64,000 nt of DNA from NCBI GenBank assembly GCA_022823465.1, contig JAJEHX010000011.1:1-64000 (forward strand), given 5' to 3'. Source of the DNA: Candidatus Latescibacterota bacterium. Lineage in GTDB: Bacteria; JAAXHH01. The notes beneath the pieces were generated by a model. It did not search any database. It saw nothing but the letters and a program-made list of their open reading frames with translations, and was not told the DNA's origin. Numbering within the stretch: position 1 is the stretch's first letter; each line of letters opens with the position of its first letter. Both the position numbers and the translations under genes were made by a program. Of this stretch, positions 42,599 to 50,683 are shown piece after piece.

Positions 42599-45568
42599 CT
42601 ATGCGTCGGACGCTTCGTCGTCGGTTTCGGGCGATTTGAGCAGTTTCTGGATCAGCCTGGTCCGTTCCTTCTCCACCTCGATGCGCATCAGCCTGTCCTC
42701 ATCGACGTGGAAGTATTTCCTACCGTCGATCCAGGTCTGTTCGCACTTCGTATACGTGGACAGGGGATGGCCGTTCCAGATCACAAAATCGGCGTCCTTG
42801 CCCGCTTCGAGGGAACCAACCCAGGGATCGATGGCCAGTTGCTTTGCCGCGTTCAACGTGACGAATTTCAGGGCTTCCACCTCGTCGACCCCGCCGTATT
42901 TTACCGCCTTCGCGGCCTCGGTGTTCAGTCTCCGGGCGAGTTCATCGCTGTCGGAATTGAAGGTGACCAGTACGCCCGCGTCGTGCATCAGGGCCCCGTT
43001 ATATGGAATGGCGTCGTACGCTTCCACCTTGAAGGCCCACCAGTCGCTGAAGGCGGACGCTCCGGCTCCGTGGGCGGCGAGTTCGGGCGCGACCTTGTAC
43101 CCCTCAAGCACATGCTGGAAGGTACTGATCGTGAAACCGAAGTCTTCGGCCACCCGAAGGAGCATCAGGATCTCGTCCTGGCGATAGGAATGGCAGTGGA
43201 CCAGGCGTTCTCCCGTGAGGATCTCATGCAGCGTTTCCAGTTCCAGGTCGCGCCGGGGCGGTACGACGCCGGACTTGTCCTCAAGGGCGTTGTACCGGTC
43301 CCACGCCTGCTGGTATTCCTGTGCCGCGCGGAAACGATCCCGGATGATCTGTTCGACGCCCATGCGGGTCTGGGGATACCGGTCGCTGAGGACGCGCCAG
43401 TTGCTGCGCTTGACGTTCTCGCCCAAGGCAAACTTGATCCCCGGCCTGGCCCCGGTGAACTTGAGTGCCTCGGGACCCATCCCCCACCTCAGCTTGATGA
43501 CCTGGTTCTTGCCACCGATCGGATTGGCAGAGCCGTGCAGGATGTTGGCCGCGGTGAGACCACCGGCCAGCTCCCGGTACATGGCGATATCGTAGCTGTC
43601 GATTACGTCTCCGATGCCCACCTCGGCGGTCACGGCCTGCGTCCCTTCGTTGATGCCCTCCAGGATGGCCGTGTGCGAATGGGCGTCGATGATGCCGGGC
43701 GTGACGTGTTTGCCGGTTCCATCGATTTCCACGGCGCTTTCCGGTGCTTCGAGGCCTGTGCCTACTTCCGCGATCTTGCCATCGCGGATCAGCACATCCG
43801 CGTTCTCCAGCTTGCCACGATCGTCCAGAGTCCACACCGTGGCGTTCCGCACGATGACGTATTCCGGCTGTGCAGGCGGGTTGTTTCTACCGAATGCGCC
43901 TGGCGGATACAGGGTGGGAGGTTCGGTGATTTCCGCAGGCACCGGCATGTTGGATGTTTCCACTTCGTGCGCCGCGGTCCTGGCGGCGGACCAGCTCAGG
44001 CTTTCGCCGTTGGGCCGTACCACGCGACCTGCGACGCGATCGCCTTGGATCGAACCGGAGAATCGCCAGACACCGGCTTCCCCAAGCGCTTCGTCTTCCA
44101 CGCTGAATGCAATGCGCGCATCGTCCAGTTCCATGCGGTCCGCCTTGATGGTGGCCCCGTCCTGGTCTATCGTTCCCCTGAGCGCGCCGAGCGTACCGTC
44201 GATGGACAGCGACAGGCTGTCCTCCTGCACGACGACCGCCCATGTGCCACGGGGATCGACGAACGGCCGGGGCGAGATCACGTGTCGGTTACCCGCGACC
44301 CACACGTCCTGCACCCCAACGTTCTCCGCGAACAGGGGGCCATCGGTGATGGTCATGTTGGCCAGTTTGCCTGGCTCCAGAGTTCCGAGATGGCGGCTGA
44401 GACCGAGCATGGACGCGGGGGTCGTGGTCAACGCGGCCAGCGCGGCTTCATAATCCAGCCCGTGCTCGATCGCCTCACGCACCCGGTCGTGAAAACCAGC
44501 GCTTTTGCCTAGTCTTGTACTGCTCAGCGCGATGGGTATCCCGGCCCGGTGCAACTGACCTGGATTCCCGGGCGCCAGTTCCCAGTGCCGTAGTTCTTCC
44601 AGGGTAACATCCACGGCGTCTTCCGGCGTGGAAACGGAGAGGTCCTCCGACCGGGGAAAATCAAGAGGGAGGATGATGGGGGCGCCTGCTTCGCGGACCG
44701 CTTCCAGCATGCGATACTCATGGCCGCTCCCCCTGACGAGGAATCGTAGACCGAATTCCTCGGCCAGACGGACCGCGCGCAGGAAGGCATGATCGTCATC
44801 GACGCTCATGAGTACGGCCTGGCCGCGGGCGATCACCCCGTCCAGCGCCGCCAGCGCGTCGTTGTCCTCCGGGCGGTCCTGCCGGGGATTCGTGGCGTAG
44901 GCCGCGTGGGCGTTCCGGTACCATTGCGCGTCGAGGATTGTCTGCCGCATCAGCGCCACGACGCCCATCATTGACGCCGGATAAGTGCGGTTCCGGTTTC
45001 GTTTCATGCGAACATGTTGGAAGACGCCGCGCTTCAGGAGGTTCTCGTTGGGCGTCCCGCTGCCCAGGTTGACGGCCGCGCTGCTTCCCGCGAAAACACC
45101 GCGGTCCGCCACGACCATGGCTGCCGCGAATCCGGACTGCCGCAGCCTGGCGATCTCCGCCTCACTGACACGATATGCATCGGCTGCCGAGCGTTCGGGA
45201 CGGACCGAGGGATTCCAGTAGGCGGAACCCGCGGTCTCGTCCTCGCCCGCTTCAGACAGCCCGGCCTGCGTGAACATCTCGATCAGGCCAGGATAAATGG
45301 TCATGCCGGAGTAATCCCATCGCCGGGCATCCGGTGGGATGTCGGCGGACGCTCCCGCCGCCACGATCAGTCCGTCCCGGATGACCACGACCCCCTTGTC
45401 GATCACGAGATCGGGCCGGACGTATATCCGCGCATTCTCCAGGGCGTGGACCCTGGAAGGGTTCTCGCGCAGGCCCGCCTGCGGCGCCGTCTGCTGGGCT
45501 TCCGCGACGAGGTTTACCGCCCCGGCCAGCAGTACGGCCGGGACTATAATCCAATACTTCTTCAACAT
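42599..45568 (-). CDS. Large exported protein with two amidohydrolase domains
   Basis: The product has 989 residues and a signal peptide (MLKKYWIIVPAVLLAGAVNLVAEA). The N-terminal half is a degenerate amidohydrolase domain: the metal motif is PGLIEMFTQAG instead of PGLIDAHTH. The C-terminal half is complete, with DAHSHTA (His at 630 and 632), LVHCHSYRQDEIL, ISTFQHVLEGY and LVTFNSDSDEL carrying expected metal ligands. The start at 45568 is supported by AGGAGG at 45575-45580. Such paired domain proteins are common in Bacteroidota and Gemmatimonadota-like genomes; the substrate (perhaps a cyclic peptide or amide) is unknown. Confidence 0.87.
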   Translation of the reverse strand: MLKKYWIIVPAVLLAGAVNLVAEAQQTAPQAGLRENPSRVHALENARIYVRPDLVIDKGVVVIRDGLIVAAGASADIPPDARRWDYSGMTIYPGLIEMFTQAGLSEAGEDETAGSAYWNPSVRPERSAADAYRVSEAEIARLRQSGFAAAMVVADRGVFAGSSAAVNLGSGTPNENLLKRGVFQHVRMKRNRNRTYPASMMGVVALMRQTILDAQWYRNAHAAYATNPRQDRPEDNDALAALDGVIARGQAVLMSVDDDHAFLRAVRLAEEFGLRFLVRGSGHEYRMLEAVREAGAPIILPLDFPRSEDLSVSTPEDAVDVTLEELRHWELAPGNPGQLHRAGIPIALSSTRLGKSAGFHDRVREAIEHGLDYEAALAALTTTPASMLGLSRHLGTLEPGKLANMTITDGPLFAENVGVQDVWVAGNRHVISPRPFVDPRGTWAVVVQEDSLSLSIDGTLGALRGTIDQDGATIKADRMELDDARIAFSVEDEALGEAGVWRFSGSIQGDRVAGRVVRPNGESLSWSAARTAAHEVETSNMPVPAEITEPPTLYPPGAFGRNNPPAQPEYVIVRNATVWTLDDRGKLENADVLIRDGKIAEVGTGLEAPESAVEIDGTGKHVTPGIIDAHSHTAILEGINEGTQAVTAEVGIGDVIDSYDIAMYRELAGGLTAANILHGSANPIGGKNQVIKLRWGMGPEALKFTGARPGIKFALGENVKRSNWRVLSDRYPQTRMGVEQIIRDRFRAAQEYQQAWDRYNALEDKSGVVPPRRDLELETLHEILTGERLVHCHSYRQDEILMLLRVAEDFGFTISTFQHVLEGYKVAPELAAHGAGASAFSDWWAFKVEAYDAIPYNGALMHDAGVLVTFNSDSDELARRLNTEAAKAVKYGGVDEVEALKFVTLNAAKQLAIDPWVGSLEAGKDADFVIWNGHPLSTYTKCEQTWIDGRKYFHVDEDRLMRIEVEKERTRLIQKLLKSPETDDEASDA

Positions 45569-45640
45569 GGTTTTCCTCCTGAACAAACGATTCGGTATGT
45601 CGTTGAAATCCAAAGTTACACAATAAGTTACGTAAAACTA

Positions 45641-46165
45641 CTACATCAATTGTTCAACGACCTTCTCCAATGCCTGGTCGATACGGTCGGAGAGGCCTTT
45701 ACCGTCGAGCCGGCCAATGGGATGATCGATTTCGATGATGGGATAATCTCCGTGGCCCAGTTGCTCCGCCATGACCCTCGCGGTGTGTGCAAAGTTCGAT
45801 GTGCACAACAGCGCGGACGGCAGTTCAAGGTGCTCGAGCATGAGGGCATCGTGCATGCTGCACGCGCTGCAGGACCCTCAGTCGCCGACACCCACCAGCG
45901 CGAAATTGCACCGCCGCACGATGAGATCGGTCATCTCCTCCGACAGTACGCGGCTCGCGCTTTCCTTGGTGTATTCGAGGGCTTCCACGGGATGATTCAG
46001 GCGCTTGCGCAAGCGCTCGAAGACGCCGCGCAGGACCACATCCGAATTGGGCTTGCCGTTACCCACCAGTGCGGCGACGGTGTGTCGGGAACCGAGTGGA
46101 CGCCTGGCCAGCCGAAGGGCCGAGGCGCTGGCGGAGGCTGTGGGATCTACGAGGGTTACGGGCAT
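45641..46165 (-). CDS. UGSC-family selenoprotein with an in-frame TGA (selenocysteine)
   Basis: A 95-codon frame from ATG 46165 meets TGA at 45878-45880 and continues in the same frame to a normal stop at 45641, giving 174 residues if TGA is read as Sec. The junction reads GVGD-U-GSCSACSMHDA, the hallmark UGSC motif: Sec96, Cys99, with a further Cys102. Upstream text (ALVGNGKPNSDVVL, RRCNFALVGVGD) and downstream text (SALLCTSNFAHTARVMAEQL) match my memory of UGSC-family (seleno)proteins on both sides, which argues against a nonsense mutation. The U/C pair implies a thiol/selenol redox or detoxification role; the reaction is unknown. It is the last gene of a three-gene operon. Confidence 0.88.
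45841..45880 (-). promoter_or_regulatory. Candidate bacterial SECIS hairpin after the selenocysteine codon
   Basis: Starting 13 bases after the TGA, CGTGCA (45859-45864) pairs with TGCACG (45850-45855) around a GCA loop. The outer bases TGAGGG (45875-45880) and CCCTCA (45841-45846) could also pair and enclose it. Position and size agree with bacterial SECIS elements, which lie in the coding sequence just behind UGA. The loop lacks an obvious bulged U, so the identity is tentative. Confidence 0.45.
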
Positions 46166-46226
46166 GTTCTCTGTCCCAGATGCTGTCGGTCGCCGATGGA
46201 TCGGCGGACCCGGTTTTAAGTCGCTT

Positions 46227-47231
46227 CTAAGTGGCGATGCGGTGGGTCACCGGCCTGGATCCGGCGCCCCGGCCCGATCCCAGCCAGGGCGGGATAATGG
46301 CGGAGTGTCCGCCGGCCGACCCGCCTGCAAATACAATCCAGATTCCTTCAAGGTCCGGCGTCAGCGTGATGCGTTCATCGAATGCCAGGTCGTCGTGCCG
46401 TCCCGTTGCATGGATTTCACGGCCTGTGGCCGCTGTCCGTTCAAACAGCGCTTCGCGGATCATCTGCCGGGTCCACCCGGCCTGGCTGAAGACCGACCGG
46501 TGTTCCGGGCAGATAACAAATACGATGGCGGCGCCGGCGTAATTGGTCGTTCGGGCGACCCGGGCAAAAGATTCGACCAGGCCTTCGGGTTCGTCATTCA
46601 CGTGGTCGGCCACGGAATGCGGGGCTTCTGCGGCGAGAACCGATACGGCGCTTTCACCCGGTGGAACGCCCAGTTCTTCGCCCTGGATCGGCCAGTCGCC
46701 GCATTGGGCTTCCGGCAGGCAGTACGCAATGCGTCCGGCGTGGGCTACAGTAGCCCGGTCCAGGTCTCCGGGCACGCTTCCGACGACATTCCGGATGACC
46801 AGGTTCAAGGCCCGTCCCACCGTGAGGTTAGACCGATTTCCCGCACCGAGCACGGCGGTATCCGTATTGAACCGCAGCGATTCCACGACAGGGCCATGGA
46901 CGACGACCAGTGGCGCCGCCCCGCCCGTGCTGGCCGATGGACCCACGATATTGAATGCCGGATCCAGTACGGCCTCGACCGCGGCCAGGACGACAGGGAA
47001 CAGCGCCTCGGTACATCCCGCCATGACCGCGTTCGCCGCCACCAGTTCGGCGGAGACAGACCTCTTCCGTTCGGGCACCGTGCCAATTTCCCGGACTGGT
47101 TCAATTCCGTGCGCGGCCAGCATCCGGTCTATGCGATCGCGGGTAGGCGGCACAACGGGAAGGCCGTCCGACCAGCCCCGGTCAAAGGCATACTCTATGG
47201 CGTCGATTTCAGATTCGACCTGGTGGACCAT
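46227..47231 (-). CDS. Conserved partner protein of the UGSC selenoprotein
   Basis: This 334-residue soluble protein is recognised from its motifs as the type found next to or fused with UGSC domains: RGWSDGLPVVPPTRDRIDRM (19-38), AANAVMAGC (65-73), GGAAPLVVVHGPV (103-115) and GNRSNLTVGRALNLVIRNVV (131-150). FVFAGG-like text, IWIVFAGGSAGGHSAIIPPW, ends the protein. C73 in the AGC motif is a candidate reactive Cys. The ATG at 47231 begins the conserved region; the open frame upstream to 47405 overlaps the cytochrome gene and is not used. It lies 61 bases before the selenoprotein gene. Function is unknown. Confidence 0.8.
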   Translation of the reverse strand: MVHQVESEIDAIEYAFDRGWSDGLPVVPPTRDRIDRMLAAHGIEPVREIGTVPERKRSVSAELVAANAVMAGCTEALFPVVLAAVEAVLDPAFNIVGPSASTGGAAPLVVVHGPVVESLRFNTDTAVLGAGNRSNLTVGRALNLVIRNVVGSVPGDLDRATVAHAGRIAYCLPEAQCGDWPIQGEELGVPPGESAVSVLAAEAPHSVADHVNDEPEGLVESFARVARTTNYAGAAIVFVICPEHRSVFSQAGWTRQMIREALFERTAATGREIHATGRHDDLAFDERITLTPDLEGIWIVFAGGSAGGHSAIIPPWLGSGRGAGSRPVTHRIAT

Positions 47232-47239
47232 CGGTAGGG

Positions 47240-47632
47240 TTACTTGCCGTAGTAATTTTCCAGATAGGTCAATATCGTGTCTTCGGTTTTCTTGTCGAAC
47301 TTCTTCAATCCCTTTTCTGCCTGCATCCACCGGATGGCGTCCAGCCACTCCGCGCGGTTCGCCCGGTAGGAGCGGATGATCTGTGTGGGATGGCACTGGG
47401 CGCATTCCCGCTCTACGACCGGATAGCCGTCGCCCATGATCAGCCTGGTCCGTTGGTTCAACTCCAGTCCCGTCTTCGGGTCGAACATCGCCACCGGCTT
47501 GGCCGCCTCGGCCCTGGCATTGGCCAGCGCGATTTTCGATCTTTCCGCTTCATAATAGATCAGGCCGATTACTATGGCATCGAGAACGATGACAAACGCG
47601 ATCTGGCCAAGGACCCGCAGAAAGGGGTTCAT
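47240..47632 (-). CDS. Membrane-anchored monohaem cytochrome c
   Basis: The product has 130 residues: an N-terminal membrane anchor (about 8-27, LGQIAFVIVLDAIVIGLIYY), a charged linker and one haem motif, CAQCH at 77-81. M103 in AIRWMQAEKG is the likely distal ligand. The ATG at 47632 has AGGAG in front. It ends 8 bases before the UGSC partner gene, so cotranscription is very likely. It could pass electrons between the menaquinone chain or a PQQ enzyme and the selenoprotein pair, which is inference. Confidence 0.85.
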   Translation of the reverse strand: MNPFLRVLGQIAFVIVLDAIVIGLIYYEAERSKIALANARAEAAKPVAMFDPKTGLELNQRTRLIMGDGYPVVERECAQCHPTQIIRSYRANRAEWLDAIRWMQAEKGLKKFDKKTEDTILTYLENYYGK

Positions 47633-47678
47633 GGACTACTCCTGTGACTCAACATGTAGAGCATAAAGTGGCTACCGG

Positions 47679-47738
47679 GCGTTATCCCGTTCTTGTACCC
47701 TGTGCTATCTCCTTCCTGTACCGAGGCGCTATCTCGGT
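47679..47738 (-). repeat. About 24-bp repeats spanning the stop codon of the TonB receptor gene
   Basis: GCGTTATCCCGTTCTTGTACC (from 47679), GTGCTATCTCCTTCCTGTACC (from 47702) and GCGCTATCTCGGTCC (from 47726) are similar in series with a 23-24-base period. The CTA at 47729-47731 is the stop codon of the receptor gene, contained in the last copy. Confidence 0.7.
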
Positions 47739-49924
47739 CCCACATTGATGGGCAGGCCGAATCCTACGTACCACGTCCTGCCCGCCGCCGGTTCAAAGAA
47801 GCGGTCCCCGAAGGCGTTGGGCACGATGGAACCATTGTAACGCGTGTCGAACAGGTTGTTGACGCCGGCGAAGAGGACGCCGCCGATCACATCACCATTA
47901 TAGGTTATTCCGGCCCGCAAATCAACGAGCGCGTAGCCGTCGTTGACGAAGTCGGATTCCGGCTTGCTGCTTCCCGGTGCGGGGCCGTTGAAGTCGTTGG
48001 CGAAGTACTCCGCGGTCCACTGCGCGTTCAATTCCAGGAAGGAGCCGCTTCCCGGATGGGCATAGGTGAATCCGGCGAACAGGTGATGGGGCGGCACGCC
48101 GGGCACCCTGTTGCCCGATAGCTGGTATCGCCGTGTGGTTTCGTCGGCCTCTCGTTCGACTTCAAAATCGTCGAACTCGAACTGCATCGCGGTGTAGGCC
48201 AGCGCCAAATCTAGCGCGGGCTGTGGAGACCAGGTCAGCTTCAGTTCAATGCCCCGGTTACGCGTCTTGCCGGCGTTTCGGTAGAAGATCTCGTCCGTGT
48301 CGGGATCGTCGATCTGGAAGGGCTGGAGCATGTTGCTGATACTATAGGCGAACAGGGCCGCGTCGTAGCTCACCCCCGCGTCGGGCAGGAAACCCTTCAC
48401 GCCGGCTTCGAAGCCGCGCAGTCGTTCCGGTTCCAGATCCGGATTGAATCCGCCTGCCTGCGTGGGCCGGTTGCTCAGTTCAGACGTGGTAGGAGTCTGG
48501 AAAGCGGTGGAAAAGTTTCCGTAGAACCCCGTGAGGGGAGCCGGGCGGAACGCTACGCCCAACTGGGGACTGAACTGCGCCATGTTCCGCGTGCCCGAGT
48601 CATCGGTCTGATCAGAGAGAAACCGGTCTGTCGCTTCGAACCCGAACCGGTCGTAGCGCCCGCCGGCGGTCAGGACGACATCCGGACGTGGCGACCATTC
48701 GAGTTCTATGAAAGGACCGAGTCCGTTCACGTTCTCGTCCTGGTCCAGCCTGAGGTCTCCCAGCGAAAGCTCGTCGAATATGCGCCCATCGGCCAGCGTT
48801 CCCACGAGGTCGCCGGGTATGCCGCCGTTCCCGTATTCGCGACGTTCGTCCCGCTGGATCTCCAGGTCCAGTCCGGCGGTCAGCCTCAACTCACCGGTTC
48901 CAACCGCGGCCTGGTGGCTGTAAACGCCCCGGGCACCGGCCCCCCGGCGATCGAGATCGATGACCCTGCCCGGGATGGGATTGAACAGCGAGCGCCCCAT
49001 CCCGAATACCGTGATCTCTCCCTGCCTGTCGTCTGTTTCGTACCTCAAAGACACGCCGCCCTGGGTCTGCTTGACCCGTTTCGAGGCGCCCTGCCGCTGG
49101 ACGAAGGATCGCGCGCTGGCCGGATTCGTCTCGGCGGTGGTTTTGTCCAGCGAACTCGGATTGAACTGGTAGGGCGCGTTAAAATAGTTGATCACGGAGG
49201 TCAGATGCCAGGCCCCGTTGATCGCCCTTGTACCCACTACGTTGATGCCGGTCGACCGCGCGAAGGCGTGGTCGCGGAACCCGTCGAACCAGAGCGAGTT
49301 GTAATTGACGAAAAACCGGTTGTCGCCGGCGCTGCCGGCCGCCTTGCCCTGTATGCGCCGAAGGCCGTGGGAGCCGGTGATGAAGCGCGGCGTGACTTCC
49401 AGCGGCGCGTCCGGGGCACCTTCGGTACGGATCTGGATGACGCCGCCCGCCGCGTTGCCGTACAGCGATGAACTCGGGCCGCGCAGCACCTCGATCTGTC
49501 CTGCCGAGGTGAGATCCAGGTTATTGAGTTGGGACTGGCCGTCGGCCATAGTCAGCGGAATGCCGTCCAGCACCACTTTAACACCGCGCACACCGAAGGA
49601 AGCCCGGCTTCCCAGGCCCCTGATGCTGATCCGGTCGCCCTGCGACACGTTGTTGCGGTTGTGCACGATGATGCCGGGCAGGCTGCGGACGCTTTCCTCC
49701 AGCGACAGCCCCGGTTCGGCAAGCTGGATCGCGTCCCGGTCCACCCGGTCCACGGCATAGGGTATGTCGAGGACATTCCGGACGTAGCGGGTAGCAGAGA
49801 CTTCGATGGGTGGAAGGACGTGATCTACGGAAACGTCTGTGGTATCCGAAGTGGACTGCTGCCAGGCGAAGGCGGGAGACAGGGGCAGAAGGAGTGCGAT
49901 ACAGGCCGGAAGGATGGTTTTCAT
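47729..49924 (-). CDS. TonB-dependent outer-membrane receptor
   Basis: This 731-residue protein has a cleavable signal peptide (MKTILPACIALLLPLSPAFA). The plug domain follows (SVRSLPGIIVHNRNNVSQGD, ISIRGLGSRASFGVRGVKVV, IEVLRGPSSSLYGNAAGGV). The rest is a long beta-barrel with alternating hydrophobic strands and an aromatic end, WYVGFGLPINVGPR. It imports a scarce ligand (siderophore, vitamin B12, or sugar) with energy from TonB; none can be chosen from the sequence. It lies 96 bases upstream of the cytochrome-UGSC operon on the same strand. Confidence 0.93.
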   Translation of the reverse strand: MKTILPACIALLLPLSPAFAWQQSTSDTTDVSVDHVLPPIEVSATRYVRNVLDIPYAVDRVDRDAIQLAEPGLSLEESVRSLPGIIVHNRNNVSQGDRISIRGLGSRASFGVRGVKVVLDGIPLTMADGQSQLNNLDLTSAGQIEVLRGPSSSLYGNAAGGVIQIRTEGAPDAPLEVTPRFITGSHGLRRIQGKAAGSAGDNRFFVNYNSLWFDGFRDHAFARSTGINVVGTRAINGAWHLTSVINYFNAPYQFNPSSLDKTTAETNPASARSFVQRQGASKRVKQTQGGVSLRYETDDRQGEITVFGMGRSLFNPIPGRVIDLDRRGAGARGVYSHQAAVGTGELRLTAGLDLEIQRDERREYGNGGIPGDLVGTLADGRIFDELSLGDLRLDQDENVNGLGPFIELEWSPRPDVVLTAGGRYDRFGFEATDRFLSDQTDDSGTRNMAQFSPQLGVAFRPAPLTGFYGNFSTAFQTPTTSELSNRPTQAGGFNPDLEPERLRGFEAGVKGFLPDAGVSYDAALFAYSISNMLQPFQIDDPDTDEIFYRNAGKTRNRGIELKLTWSPQPALDLALAYTAMQFEFDDFEVEREADETTRRYQLSGNRVPGVPPHHLFAGFTYAHPGSGSFLELNAQWTAEYFANDFNGPAPGSSKPESDFVNDGYALVDLRAGITYNGDVIGGVLFAGVNNLFDTRYNGSIVPNAFGDRFFEPAAGRTWYVGFGLPINVGPR

Positions 49925-49978
49925 CGTGAACCGAATCGATGCGGCGGGGCGGACCGCAGATCCGCCCCGCGATGGCCA

Positions 49979-50608
49979 TTAATCCAATGCACGAATCTTG
50001 ACGTTCTTGAAGCGGATCTTGCCCTGGCCGAAGGCCTGCAGGACGACGACCCCGCTGTAGTGGGAGGAATCCTGGATCTTGACCGCTTCTTCGCCGTTCA
50101 GGTTAACGGTAATGTCCCGGCCGTCCGCGGTGATGACCATGGTGTTCCACTGGCCCTCGGTGGACGGTACCGGTTCATACTTTGCCAGCGCCACGATGCT
50201 GCCCGTGGTATAACCCGAACTGTGGGTGTCCGCGATGTTGATCTCGTAGAAGGAATACTGGTTCACCCGCGCCCCGGTATCGCGCGGTCCCCGGACGAAT
50301 ACGCCGCTGTTGTGCCCTGCGTCCTGGTTGAACTGCACGCTCAACTCGAAATTGGTAAACTCGTCGTAGGTACCGATGTACCCGGGACCCCGGCCCGTCA
50401 CCTCCCCGGTGATCATGCCGTCCTCTACCGCCCAGGTGGCCGTGCCGCCCCGGTGGGTCCATCCCAGGAGCGTATTGCCGTCAAAGAGTGACTTCCACCC
50501 CGCCTCTTTCTCCGCGTCGGTCAGCATATTGTCTTGCGCGGCGGCCGTTCCGTGAAAACCGGCCAGGATCAGGACGGCGGCTGCCGCGCTCCACAGGTAG
50601 CGTTTCAT
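49979..50608 (-). CDS. Secreted DUF1080 (3-keto-disaccharide hydrolase-type) protein
   Basis: This 209-residue protein has a signal peptide (MKRYLWSAAAAVLILAGFHGTAAAQ). The jelly-roll domain shows GWKSLFDGNTLLGWTHRGG at the N-terminus and typical beta-sandwich strands (FELSVQFNQDAGHNSGVFVR). DUF1080 proteins are concanavalin-like glycan-binding or keto-glycoside hydrolase domains. It lies between the TonB receptor and the PQQ dehydrogenase, all on the same strand, compatible with periplasmic carbohydrate processing. Confidence 0.88.
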   Translation of the reverse strand: MKRYLWSAAAAVLILAGFHGTAAAQDNMLTDAEKEAGWKSLFDGNTLLGWTHRGGTATWAVEDGMITGEVTGRGPGYIGTYDEFTNFELSVQFNQDAGHNSGVFVRGPRDTGARVNQYSFYEINIADTHSSGYTTGSIVALAKYEPVPSTEGQWNTMVITADGRDITVNLNGEEAVKIQDSSHYSGVVVLQAFGQGKIRFKNVKIRALD

Positions 50609-50683
50609 TACATGTCTCCTCTACAATTAGCCCAATTCGGTAATAAGCTCTCTCGCTGTGCGTGCAGCTGTCTTGCCAGACGG

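Noticed and set aside
42263-44512. A 749-codon plus-strand frame over the amidohydrolase genes
   Set aside because: It is antisense to two genes with signal peptides, good ribosome-binding sites and clear domains; its own product shows no family features.
45878-46165. Reading the minus-strand 95-codon frame as a truncated pseudogene
   Set aside because: Conserved UGSC-family sequence resumes in the same frame right after the TGA and a hairpin follows, so selenocysteine recoding explains it better.
46227-47405. Extending the UGSC partner to 47405
   Set aside because: The extra 58 residues overlap the cytochrome gene; the conserved region begins at the ATG 47231.
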